A stretch of 64,000 bases of DNA from Aquatica leii. Its lineage: Eukaryota; Arthropoda; Insecta; Coleoptera; Lampyridae. The stretch lies in contig CM069435.1 of assembly GCA_035610365.1 (NCBI GenBank), positions 4,614,001-4,678,000 of the forward strand, written 5' to 3'. Under the pieces are notes generated by a model. The model did not search any database. It saw nothing but the letters and a program-made list of their open reading frames with translations, and was not told where the DNA came from. Shown here piece after piece: positions 23,269-35,077 of the stretch. Position numbers and translations under genes: made by a program. Each line of letters opens with the position of its first letter. Position 1 is the stretch's first letter.

Positions 23269-24997
23269 TTAATGTTGTCGAGATTATTAGTTGCATATTA
23301 TCAAACAAGTTGGTTTTTAAGTTTTTCCGTCGATCGTATCTTATTAATTTTTTGCATTTACTTATAATTTTATAATTTTATCTACTGTACAATTGTTTTA
23401 TTTTTGTATCAACGGTAGTGGGATTTTTAAGTAATGGGAATGCTGTATAACCTCAACGCGTCAATTAAATTTTAATTGGATTGATTATAATTAGTTTTCA
23501 AAATATCAATGATTGCAAAATTTTTTTAGTTTTATGTGATTAACAGTATGTTAGAAAATCGAAGAAAATTACATCTCGAAACATTAAAAAGTTTTCTTTA
23601 TCAGCCGAAAGATAATCGTGGGATTGTTTTCTTTGTACACAGAAGCTGCACTTGATGTAAAAAGCAAATCAAAATTATTTATAAAGCAAATAGTGTTTAT
23701 ACGTTTGAAAATGGTTTATAAATGACGAATATTGTTATTAGGAATAAAACCAGGAAACATTAAAAATCTACGGTAAAAACAATGGTAATTTTAATACATA
23801 TTTACTTCTGTAGATAAGAAAGTTTTAACAATAAACATTTTAGTTTGGAAAATGTAAGTGAATGTTAATTACAACGGTGAACCAGATGTCATAAACAAAT
23901 TCTTACGACAGATTGGGTTTGAGTACAAAAAATGCCACGAATTATAGTTTAGTGTTGTCGCAACTGAATGATGGTTTTAGAGAGAAGAAACTAGTTCACC
24001 TACTTATAAATTAAATATATATTTTTTATATTGATTGTTGTGTTACTTTTGTTTATAACAATATTTACGTAATGGCAATTTAAAGAAAAAATCTGGTATG
24101 TACACACGAGAAATTCATAATCGTTTGTTCGTATTATAGATTTGTCATATTAACCATAACATAATGTGCCACATTGTAGTTTTTAAATGAACAGCATGCA
24201 AAAAGCTGAATTTTAGTAACACAATTGTTTAGTAAATCTTTTTAGTTTATGATTTACTATAAAAATGCTGTTCACTAACTTATCGATACAATTTGAATCT
24301 GATAAAAGTTCATTTGTAGTTTAGCAAAGCATAGTGAGCAATGTTTTACAAATTAGTGCAAATGGCAGAGAAGTAGTTGCTTAGATGAAGAAGGTAATGT
24401 CAAAGAAAGTAACGATAACTCAATGCTCTTTGTCTTTTTTATAAATACGTAATGTTTTCGGTATGTATGCAAAAGAAGTACACGAGTATCACTACAACAC
24501 AGTTATATAATAAGTATTGGTTTATACAAAATATACGTTGTTATTTATGTAATAAACTAAAATCTATTTATGATTATTTTTATATACCATTTCATATAAC
24601 ATACAAACATCACAACTTTGATATCAAAAAGGCTCCGCAAAAGCAACGGAAAATCATCGATAAAAACCAATTGACAATTTGTGTGCTCATAAAATAGTCA
24701 GATGATGTAGACCACAATTATTGTTAAGGATTTTATTTATCAGCTTCTTTTAGCATCTTGGTAACTCCAAAGTATATCATTTTGTTTTCATTTTAGTGAT
24801 CAGGTTACAGGTTAACCTACAATTATTGGAAATGTTTACTTATAATAATGCACGGGTGAATTTTTTAATTTATTTTTTATTTAAAAACGTTAACTAATAC
24901 AATATACGTAACCTCATAAAAATCTTAATTCTTTTCTACGATTTTATTGGTTAGAAAAAATAGAGCGTTAATAGAAATTCGTTGATTTCATTGGTTT

Positions 24998-25038
24998 AAA
25001 AGTAGTGCGGTAATAGGGGCTATTACCGCACTACTTTT
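24998..25038. repeat. perfect 19-bp hairpin
   Basis: AAAAGTAGTGCGGTAATAG (24998-25016), loop GGG, then its exact reverse complement (25020-25038). Short direct copies of CGTTAATAGAA lie on both sides (24966-24976 and about 25054-25064). Confidence 0.9.
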
Positions 25039-25439
25039 GATACATTATTATACGTTAATAGAAGTATTAATAAACGATCGACGGAAAATCTAATTACTAC
25101 TATGTATATGTTTGTAAGTGCTAGTTTTTGTATCAGTCGGTTGTGTACTTTTTGTTATTGTGGTTTAGTTTAAACTCAATTCAAAGTGTTTTCTTATTTA
25201 TATTTCAAGATCCGGTTTTCCTCTCGGAATATATACAGTGTGTCAATTTGAAAACTGGATTGGGAATATATTTACAACAAAAAATAATATCAAAAATTAC
25301 AAAAACCCATATCGACAATATGGAGGGGGAACCAAATTAACATGGTCAGTGCTAAACCCTAACAAAAATTAAATTGCAACCTCCCACATCGTTGAAAACG
25401 TCTTTAAAAATTCTCTATTCAGAAATACCAAAAGAATTG

Positions 25440-26045
25440 ACATTCAAAATACACTGTTTGTGAAATCTTATTATTCTTATTACAAGAACTGTTCAAAATG
25501 TTCACCTTTTTTTTGTAAACAGAAAAATAGTCGAAATTCAACTTTTTGACTCACTCTTTGGAATGTCTCATGAGTGATGGAACGACAAACGTCTATAATT
25601 CGTTGCTGCAAGTCTTGTAGATCTTCTTCGTCTTATAAACAAATATATAAAAAGAAATCTAACGGTGACAATTCAGGTGATCGTAAAGGCCACTCAATTG
25701 CTCCTGTACGACTAATCCATTTTCCTGAATAATGTTCATCTAGCCACTGTCTGGTTTGCACGACGTAACGTGGTGGAGCATCATACAAGTGAAGGTGAAG
25801 CAGATTTGTATCTAATCGCAGCTAGCTACCCATTTGATCTCGCAAAGTTTGAGCAACGAACGGCTCTATTGTGTTTTCAAGCAAATTCACAGAATTTCAC
25901 CGGTAAGGTTTCCATTCAAGCCCAACAATTTTATCTCTTAGAATGCCAGCCCAAACATTTAGTTTTTAAGGTTATTGGGTGCAACCCTCTCGTACAATAC
26001 ATTATCCCAATAACGACAGTTTTGTTTGTTGACCTGTCCGTTTAA
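25440..26045 (-). pseudogene. mariner-2 transposase, C-terminal part
   Basis: Read on the minus strand from 26045: NGQVNKQNCRYWD, then a decayed MFGLAF...EIKLLGLNGNLTGEIL stretch, then LYDAPPRYVVQTRQWLDEHY (second Asp), GKWISRTGAIEWPLRSPELS and PLDFFLYIF (third Asp), and KIYKTCSNELQTF to about 25540. The second-to-third Asp distance is 40 residues with one apparently lost Gly (DGAPP is DAPP here), again consistent with DD41D. Frameshifts and stops throughout. Confidence 0.75.
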
Positions 26046-26261
26046 AAAGAATATACATTTATGAAAAAAACAGATGTTTTTTAAAATGTTAAGATATTAT
26101 TGAGGTTTTTCAATCATAATTTCACATAACTGAATTTGTCTTATCAGGATCATCTTCCCCTAGTTCTAGTTGAAGAATGTGGATTTTGTAAAGAATTGTT
26201 GTTGGACACATGACTCAAAATTTCAATTCAAACTTCTTCATCCAGAATTCTTGGCTGCTTT

Positions 26262-29200
26262 CAGTACCGTTTTTAGGCACGGCCCACCTGGGCCCAGGGC
26301 CCCGAGGTCCTGGGGGCTCCCAAAAGTTTGTGCGATTGAAAAAAAAATTGTGACAACAAAAAATCATTGACATTTTTGTTATAGCGATTTAATTTTAATG
26401 AAATTTAATGCCTACGAGTAACAGAAATTTAAAAATCCTGACCGTTATTTTTATGAATTATTTACACAAGTAGAACATCTGCGTTATATCTAATCTCGAA
26501 ATAAATATAAACTTATCAACCGTCGGTATAATGATTTGCTGCTGTCGGTAATATCATTGTATTTATAAGATATAAATACAATGGTAATATTGAGAGTTTG
26601 ATAACACTGGCTGCTTTGCTTCTCAATCGCCAAAAGCCTGCCGCTGAACACAACTTTTCTGTAGAGGTCGTCATAAAATTCGGACGAAAACAATACCTAC
26701 AAGAAGGGGAGTTGCTAAAATTGACAAACATTGCATCGAAGTACAAGATTTAGTCGTTCGAACCTAAGAATAATGATAGATCGCACCACTTTAATCTTTA
26801 CCTCTAAACAAAACACGTAATTCAATATCTACATCTTTATGTACCTACATTTATTTTCTTCACGAATTCGTGGTTGACTTTCAGCCAAATTATCCATAAA
26901 TTATCATTACGTAAGTAAAGAAAGAAATATGAGTTCAAATTAAAAATTAATTTAATACGTACAAAAACGATAATTATTACTTAATTTAACAGATATTTGA
27001 TTAAATCAGAAAGATGCATCGGACTTATCAAAGTGGCGCGGCAAAAAGGCGAAAAGCTGCGGAAGAAAAACAGATGATCTCGAAATTGCCCAAGCTGACC
27101 AAATACCTCTCATCACCAACAGTTCGAGAATCTGTAGCTCCGATTCCGACAGATGGTGCAGCTCCGATTCCGACAGATTCCGAGAAAGAGTTGCAACTGC
27201 CTCCATCACCTTTTGCTTAAGAAGATGCAACTCCATCGACTTCAACAGATACTGCCGCTCCCACAGTTCTTCACCGTGACTGTGAAGAGTTGCAACAACC
27301 TCAAACTGGAGACCTACAGGAAACTCATCAGACAGTAACACCCATTTCTAACGACCCTGCAAACTGGTTGCAATTCACAGTGGATGATCGCTCTCTCTGG
27401 ATTAGTAAGGGACCTGAATTTTTCCAGAACAGAAAATGCGATTATTCTGATTCGGCCAGAAGTTATACGGAACACGATGGAAAAGTAAAAGTTCGGTGTC
27501 TGAACCCATCGGTTTTTTCTCGAAAACTACAAAACGGTGATACGGTTGACAGATCTTGGCTTTTATACTCTCTAACACAGAAAGTTTTGTTCTGCTTTCC
27601 GTGTCGCCTTTTCTCACCCGCGTGTACCGCCTTCAGTTCTTCAAAAGGTTTCAACGATTGGAAACATTCCGGGGCTTCCATTTTGGAACACGAGAACAGC
27701 TTGGGACACAGACAAGCCATCTTGACTTATTCGTCACGAAAGAAGAGAGGTGGTCTTCTAAGTGACCGTCTCGCTACTCAACTGAACGACGAAATGATTT
27801 ATTGGAAACGGGTGTTGAGAAGGATTGTCGAGGTCATAAAATTCTTGGCATCACGAGGTCTAGCGTTCCGCGGATACAATCAAGTCATCGGATCGTAACA
27901 TAACGGAAATCATGTGGGCGTGCTGGAGCTGCTGAGTAAGTTTGATCCATTTCTTGCTAATCATTTGCATAATTATGCAAACAAAGGTAAAGGACACGTT
28001 TCCTACTTGTCAGCTTCTATTTTCAATGAGTTCATAGCTATAATGGGAGAGGAAGTATTGAGTAAAATTATTTTGGAACTGAAGGAAGCGAAGTACTACT
28101 CGATAAGTGTCGATTCTACCCCTGATATCTCTCACGTCGATCAGCTCACTTTCGTCGTGCGGTACATGAAGGAATGTTCCCCAGTAGAACGTTTCCTGGA
28201 CTTCATACCAATAGAACGGAACGGAGCAGCGTACTTGTCCGATACCGTTGTACCTTTTCTTGAAGAAAAAGGTATAAGTTTACAGGACTGTCGTGGGCAA
28301 ACGTACGACAGCGCACCAAACATGGCAGGACAGTACAATGGGTTGCAAGCGAAGCTTAAGGAGCACTGTACTTGCGCTCTTTTCGTTACATGTCTGGCGC
28401 ACAGTTTGAACCTTGTCGGGCAGGTCGCAGGGTGCGTCATGGAGGCAATAGACTACTTTCAGTTCCTGCAAAAACTTTATACTTTCTTCGCAAGTTCTAC
28501 TCATCGTTGGAACGTGTTGAAAGAGTTTCTCGGGCCAGGCATAGTAGTGAAACGTCTTTCGGATACCAGATGATCTGCACGCGCGGATGCTGTATCCGCG
28601 TTGCAGAAGAGTTACCCAAGCATCATCGAGGCTCTGAGGACTATGGATGACCAACAAGAACTGCCGGAAACACGAAACGAAGCTCGGGACATTTTGAAGA
28701 AAATGCAAATGTTGGACACTGTTATGCTGACCGAGATGTGGAGTAACATTTTAGTCAGGTGCAACGAGACGTCGAAGAGTCTACAGTCTCTCGATGTAAC
28801 GCTCAAGTTGGTGGACTCCCTGACTGCGTTTGTGAAGGATCAACGCGACAAGTTCGAGATGTATGAAACTACTTCAAAACAGATCTACCCGGACTTCGAA
28901 TACAAAACTAATACAACCCGTTCAAGACAAAGGAGCTCCCGTTTGACTTTCTTCGATGGAGCTACAGAAGATACCCAATTCCAGGGCCGCGAGAAATTCA
29001 GAACTGAGGTCTATATTCCAATCATCGACACATTGATCGCTCAACTGCAACAACGTTCGAAGGCTTACGATCAACTACTCAATTTGTTCGGGTTCTTTTC
29101 CAGATTGAGTGTTTTGCGAACAAAAGAGCTGGAAATTCATTGTCAGACTTTTACAGAGTTTTATGTAAACGATGTTAATGAAAAGAACTGCTTGTGGAAT

Positions 29201-29725
29201 GTGAACATTTTAAGCATCATTTGTTTCAAGAAAAAATGCTTGGTGATCACATACCTATCTACGATATGTATAACCTTCTGAAAAGTAACAATCTTGTTGA
29301 GACGTTTCCCAACGTAGAAATCGCGTTTAGGATTTTCTTGTCTTTAATGGTTACTAACGCCAGTGGCGAAAGATCATTTTCAAAGCTCAAGCTGATCAAA
29401 AATGAACTGCGAAACAGTATGTGTCAGGAGCAATTAAAATATTTATCTCTGATGAGCATTGAAAATGATCTTTTGCAAGAAATTGATTTAACGATGTGAT
29501 CGAAGATTTTGCGTTACAAAAGTCCCGAAGAAAACCGGTCTAATAATCTAAACATAAACATAAACTTTATATCATATAGATTATTTCTTAGATAGGTGTT
29601 TTTATATTTATCTTTATGTTATAAATAAGTATAGTAAACCTACAAAATACTTATCTGTTTCTGTTTTTGGGGGGGGGGGGCATTTACGAATGGCCCAGGC
29701 CCCCAAAATCTTAAAAACGGCACTG
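26262..29725 (+). mobile_element. hAT-2: ZMYM1-like hAT transposon
   Basis: A 3,464-bp element inside mariner-2. Terminal inverted repeats are CAGTACCGTTTTTAGG at the left and, inverted, CAGTGCCGTTTTTAAG at the right. The flanking 8 bases are GCTGCTTT (26254-26261) and ACTGCTTT (29726-29733), a 7-of-8 target duplication as expected for hAT. The subterminal zones are GC-rich and palindromic, with CCTGGGCCCAGGGCCC on the left and a run of G/C on the right. It carries one long transposase frame with few breaks. Confidence 0.93.
27014..29499 (+). pseudogene. hAT-2 transposase (ZMYM1-like), few lesions
   Basis: About 828 codons from ATG 27014. One frame continues to about 29180 with stops at 27218-27220, 27896-27898 and 28571-28573; one frameshift near 29160-29195 then moves to the frame ending at 29499. 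Domains: Pro/Ser-rich N-terminus; TTF-type zinc finger region (VLFCFPCRLF ... WKHSGASILEHENSLGH, 27590-27700); DUF4371 RNase H-like part with catalytic Asp neighbourhoods (YSISVDSTPDISHVDQL, 28100-28150; CRGQTYDSAPNMAGQYNG, 28290-28343) and CLAHSLNLVG; C-terminal hAT dimerisation domain (ASGERSFSKLKLIKNELRN, 29359-29415). Normal length for the family. Each stop lies where relatives keep a residue, so it died recently by point mutation. Confidence 0.92.
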
Positions 29726-29733
29726 ACTGCTTT

Positions 29734-29880
29734 ACCTTGATATTTGCTACAGAAGCAGTGGTTTCAAATTTCCGCACGTAAACGTAGCTGACATTTTTAT
29801 CCAAATGCCTTTCATTGAATGCAGTAGCCGAAAGCACGTCGATTTTTATTTGCGTAACAATCAATTATTTCAACCCGTTC
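29734..29880 (-). pseudogene. mariner-2 transposase, N-terminal part
   Basis: To the right of hAT-2 the minus strand reads a degenerate N-terminal segment. Across the insertion site the reading is continuous with PRILDEEV and HVSNNNSLQNPHSST on the left side (about 26250-26170), the typical linker before the second HTH of these transposases. This joins the two pieces into one gene. Confidence 0.5.
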
Positions 29881-29954
29881 AGCAACTGAGTATACCATTT
29901 TTACACATTTTTTTCAAAAAATCAGTTCGTATAAAATTTAATAATGACACACTT

Positions 29955-31964
29955 TAAAGTAACAATAAATACTGACGTTTAAATACCTGTAAACAATAGG
30001 TAAAAAGCCCAAACAAATACCTTTAATAAAACAAAATTACAAAAAACTTTTATCTGCTTCTCCTGCTTATTGTCATGGAGATAAACTCATCGCATTGTAC
30101 ACACACCCAGTATACTAAAAAATAATTGCACTAGATATTCTAGGAGACAACATGTGATAAGTAATCCAAAAATCAAAAAATTGCATCATGAACAGTGTAA
30201 TTTTAATGGTTGACAGCATCTGCCCAAACTTCATTATTTGCTTATTGTTTCAAAACTGTCAAATGGAATGTCACTTTTTTTGTATTTCTGAACGGCATTT
30301 TTAAAGGCCATTTCAGCCATGCATCATAAGTGGGTTGCATTTTAAATTTTTTAAGTTGTGGCGGTTGAGGTTGGAAGGGTAGATGTGCGTGTCCCACTGA
30401 CCATCTCAATTTGGTTCCACCACCGCATTTTTTTGTTGTAAACATATTACCAATACAAAGTTTTCAAATTAACACATTGTATAAGGTAATCTAAAGGAAA
30501 CACTTCAAATTGGCTGATACTAAAGTAGGTTATGGGTTCTTTGGGTTGAACTATAAACGAAATCGACGTCCTGTACGAAAGAATGGACAGTTTGTTACTT
30601 TTCCTGGTTATTCCAGTAAAAAGAGGTTTTTTGACACAATATTATAGTCAAAAGTTACAACTGGTTTGTTCTTATTTTTTTTATTGTCCTGTTCTATTTT
30701 TTAGTAGTTTCGGATTCTGTGTTTTTTATCAAGGTAACTGTTTATTTATTAATTTATTTCATTTGCATTAATTATATGTATACTTTGTAACTGATTGTTA
30801 CAGTAACAAAACGGAATATCTTATTAGTCTCACTGTCGAAAAGAGATAAGAGTGATCTTGTCGAAAATTAAAGGCGAAGAAACTGTAAAGTAGTACCAAC
30901 TTTTGGTAAGTTTTAGTTTTGGCCAATTAATCGACATATGTCTTTCTAAAATATAAACGTACTTAAGGATTGTTTGTTTATTGTTACTACTAGTTCTAAG
31001 TGACCATTTGAAAACATCCTCCTTAAACTCTTTTGAGCTAACAAACTCAAAAGAGGGTAATATAAAAGCGAACGGACTGATTAGACTAAGCCTTAAGGCT
31101 TAATCCTTGTCGACGAAGGCCTCAGGAGTTTCTACAAAACTGCCTAAATAGTGCAAAACTTGCTTCTGAAACAACTTGTGTATTCTTTCGGTTATTCTAA
31201 CTGGACATCATTGTCATTGGGCTTGATAACAACTTTGTGGATATAATGAACAAGCAAATACTGCTGAACATACGTTCTATCACTCTTATGCTAATATTCA
31301 AATCTGAGGATTTAAACCACTTGCTGCAGTTGGAAAAAATTGTAAAAAGGAGGAGATAGAGTAGGTCTATAGTCTTGGCTCAAACACTGGTAAATTACTG
31401 CCACTTTAATATTTCACTCCTGAAACTAGAAATCTCGGGCACGATTTTTTTTATAGTTGCTACGCCAATCAACGAGTTCACTATTCTTTGCCAATATTCT
31501 TAACAAATCTACATGATTTTTCTTCTTCTGATTTAATAGCTCGTAAACCATGTTGAATTGAGTTCCGATTGTAAGCTGAGCAAGTAACGTATGAATTTTT
31601 TAGGCTACAATATTGGTTCGAATTTTATTATGTTCCCATTTGGTCACATGATCGGTAAACGATTATAGCTGCCGTTGATATTTCTCAAAATTGTATTGTA
31701 ATTGTTCTGAATTAGCTTATTTTGGTCAAAGTGTTCTATCCAATAGCTGTGATTAACTGATTAAAGTGTTTATAAAGACATGTTAAAACTATTCTAGTTT
31801 TGTGTGCTAAATACGACTATTAGATCTGATTAATATTCAGGTTTTTTTATCTACAGTGCAAAATTGACGGAATACTATTTAATTTTTGCCAAACTTTTGA
31901 ATGTAACCAGATGTTTAAACATAGTGTAGAGTAGAATGTATTTAACAAAGTTAATCTACGATTA
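29955..31964. other. AT-rich stretch without recognised gene
   Basis: No supported gene. The minus open frame 30242-30445 has no recognised family. Two palindromes at 31028-31055 and 31087-31102 are listed separately. Confidence 0.4.
31028..31102. repeat. two palindromes flanking a TATA-like box
   Basis: CTCTTTTGAG at 31028-31037 pairs exactly with CTCAAAAGAG at 31046-31055 (8-base loop). TATAAAAG follows at 31061-31068. A perfect 16-bp palindrome, TAAGCCTTAAGGCTTA, sits at 31087-31102. No open frame follows, so a promoter role is unproven. Confidence 0.5.
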
Positions 31965-32690
31965 CTCGTTTTAATGCGTAGTTTAATTCGCGAGTTTGCG
32001 TTTTAATCCGCGGTATCATTAACTTTTTCCCGTTTTTATTCGCGATTTCACGATTTATCCACAATTTCGCATTTTAATTCGCGGTTTAATCCACGGTTTT
32101 GCGTTTTAATCCGCGGTTTAACTAACTTGACTTTTTATTTTTATTAATTAACTTTTTTATTCGCAGTTTCGCTGTTTAATTGGCACTTTAATTCGCTGTA
32201 TGACGTTTTGATTCGCGATTTAATTTACTGTTTGTTTGATGAAATCATTTTAATTCTCGTTTTGATTTTAATTTGCGTTTTAATTTGTAATTCGTAGAAT
32301 AATTTTTTGGATTTATTGAAAATTTGATCCAACAAATGATTGCACGAATTACAAATTAAAACATAAATGAAAATCAAAACGCAAATTTGATGTGATTTGA
32401 TCAAAAAGAAATTATTCTAGGAATTAAATTTAAAACTTAAATGGATATCAAAAAGCGGATAAAAACGGGAAAAAGTTAATTAAACCGCGGGTTAAAACGC
32501 AAAATCTAAAATTAAAACGCAAACGCGAATTAAGCCGTAAAAACGGGAAAAATTAATTAAACCTCGGAATAAACCGCGAAAACGCGAATAAATACGAGCA
32601 AACATTTTAAACCGCGGATTAAAACGGAGAATCACTAATTAAACCGCGGATTAAAACGCGAAATCGTGGATTAACTTTAATTTTCGAATG
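31965..32690. repeat. foldback inverted repeat built of degenerate GCGTTTTAATCCGCGG units
   Basis: The left arm (31965-32295) is made of repeated units such as GCGTTTTAATCCGCGGTTTA, GTTTTTATTCGCG and CCCGTTTTTAT; the right arm (32344-32690) holds the reverse complements (TTAAACCGCGGATTAAAACG). Arms pair in register: an ACTTTTTCCCGTTTTTAT block near 32020-32041 has its inverse near 32458-32475. The innermost arms, 32259-32295 and 32344-32380, pair over 37 bp with few mismatches around a 48-bp loop. No coding potential. A foldback-type DNA element or hairpin-forming satellite; class unknown. Confidence 0.8.
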
Positions 32691-35077
32691 ATTTCTACTG
32701 TGCAGACAAGTAGTAGCATTCTTCCTAAAAGTTTTACTAGGTTTTGTTAACTACATATGACAATTTTTGGTTTTAAGTATTTTTATTACCATTACATATT
32801 ATGATAATTCATGAGAAAAATATTCGTCGGTTACATGATTTTTCCAATAGTGCAATCGTTTCAGAAAGTATGAAAAAATCTGAATATTGTTTAAGAAGAA
32901 ATTTTGAGTTTGTCAATTACTGAAGTTATTTTTCGCATTATATTTTTAATAACATAAATTGTTAATGTTATCATACTTATAGCTAATGGATTAGTCAACG
33001 ATAACTGAAATCAAATATTCTATGCCACAATCACACAAATCGATTAAATTTAATCAACTTTAACTACGTTCTTTCTATGTAACAGGCTACGACGCTAGGT
33101 TTTTTTCTTCGAAAAGAAAAATCCTTTAAAATCATATTTTTAATTTAACAAAACGACCTTTATAACAATAGTAAGAAAATAATATTCGCCATGTGTGTTA
33201 AAAATAAAAGAAAACTAGGAAACTGAAAACCGCACAAGGTCATCATTATAATGTAAGTAATTTAATACACACGTTCAGATTATCATGATATGAAATACAA
33301 TCTTTTTGAAATTATTTGTAAAGTAATTACGCGCACATTATGTAAAGTGGCAATTTTTTTTAATTTTGTAATATTTATTTTGTATTGTACTGTTATCACT
33401 TGTTTAAAGTTTAAATGTTGATTTATTATTTATGTTACAAGCAAGTTTCTAAATATTGCAAAAGTTTTTATTTATTTAAAAATTCATTGAGGATTTTGTA
33501 TAAGATCATAGGAACAATCTAGTTTTTGGTGCAAAACATGATTTCTCATCAGAACATATTGAAGTTCCTATAACAAAAGAAATTTGGCACATGGTTACAA
33601 CAAGATGGAGACACATCTCACACTCATGTGTATTAGTAAAAGTTTTGATTCTCTAATCCGTAGAATTTTTAAACTGAAAATAAAACAATTTTCAGTATAC
33701 TTATCTATTATAAACAAAGATTTTTTTAAATTTCTACTAATAGCCTTATCAACCAACTTTTATAAACGCCTGGTATTTGCGGAATGTTTTGCGGTTCTTA
33801 TCATAGTTTTTGAGTTTTAATTATATATAATTACTTCATTTATCCACAAGATAAAAATGATTTCTCAGAACCCGCGTCATTACGTTTTTTTTGTGTTTTT
33901 TAATATTATTAATGGTATGATCTTACAACATCAATAATGTTTATATACGGTTATGTTAAAAAGTGAAATGTTTTTACTCGGCCGAAATTTTCAAATTAAC
34001 TATGATTGTGCAACTTTGTATTAATAACTTTTTGATGCCTGAAATAATGATAGGACGGGTATGCAAATTTATTTTTTATTTACATTTTGTAATTATATGA
34101 TCTCAAATTTTTGTATACAGAAAATGGTACTTGTCATGTTGATTATTTTTCTTTGTCGATTAGTTGTGTAGAAGAATGTACTTGGAACGTTTATTTATTT
34201 AATAAGCGTATTTCTACATACCTGGGCAACGCTAATAACAGAACATGTCGAACATCGCGTATTTGGGCATAGCCGAAATTCTTCTTGAAATACCTTGTAG
34301 TTTATTACATTCTACATAATTACAAAAACGTATTTGTGACGAGAATTATTATAGTGATTGTAATTACATTTTGTGGCAATTAGTGGAACGATTTGATGGT
34401 AATCGATAAATATCGAAACTTTACATTTAACATAAGTACTTTCGTAATATACACAACGATCATAAATGATTGATGTTCTCATATATTTTTACGTGGACAC
34501 CTACCTTAGGGACATTTGACAAATTAATTATTACTGACAAATTGCTAATTAATATTCATTGGACTACGTGCTGTTACTACAGAATGTGGCCAAATAATAA
34601 ATAATTTGATTTTCTTTATTATTATAATTGGAATGTTTATTAAAATACATGAGTAACTTTTGTCATTTGTGGATGAGTCAAAATAGGTACTTTATTTTAT
34701 TTTCTTTTTTTGATAAACATAGTTTATAGATTAACAAACTTATCACATCTATAAATTTGGCAGTTTGTTTTATTTCATTTGTTTGCTTGGCGCCATTTGC
34801 AAACGTTTTTCTTTATTTTGTTGCTTGCGAAAATGTTTCATTCTCTTCGAGTTTTACATATAATATAAAATAACTTTTGTAAAGAAATTCAGTTTCCTCT
34901 TAGTGGGCGGCTGTTCCTCAATGTCTAAACCCATTTTCTTGTGCGCTACTTTTTTTATTCGTAAACGGTTCAAATAGCTGAAGCTTGCTAATCGTGTCAA
35001 GTTGAAAGCAGAAAAAGTGATTTTTTTCTGCAAAAAAGGTCTAGCAAACTTTTTCAAGTGAATCAAGCAATTATTCA
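32691..35077. other. AT-rich stretch without recognised gene
   Basis: No gene recognised. The frames at 33584-33820 and 34854-35066 are motif-free. A degenerate extra satellite copy may extend into about 34960-35080. Confidence 0.4.

Larger units (their letters stand above)
21861..25235. other. AT-rich stretch without recognised gene
   Basis: No supported gene over 3.3 kb. It holds a GC-rich block at 23240-23268 and a perfect hairpin at 24998-25038, both listed. Open frames at 22662-22850, 22971-23222 and 24452-24697 are low-complexity or motif-free. Confidence 0.45.
25236..29954 (-). mobile_element. mariner-2: DD41D element interrupted by hAT-2
   Basis: Minus-strand Tc1/mariner element whose coding sequence is split by hAT-2 (26262-29725). 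Without the insert it would be about 1.25 kb, a normal mariner length. Proposed ends are AGTGTGTCA at 25237-25245 and its inverse at 29945-29953, with weak further similarity, so the ends are tentative. The coding pieces are clear. Confidence 0.65.

Noticed and set aside
30242-30445. 67-residue minus frame with Pro-rich segment
   Set aside because: Could not be matched to any family by eye and has no context.
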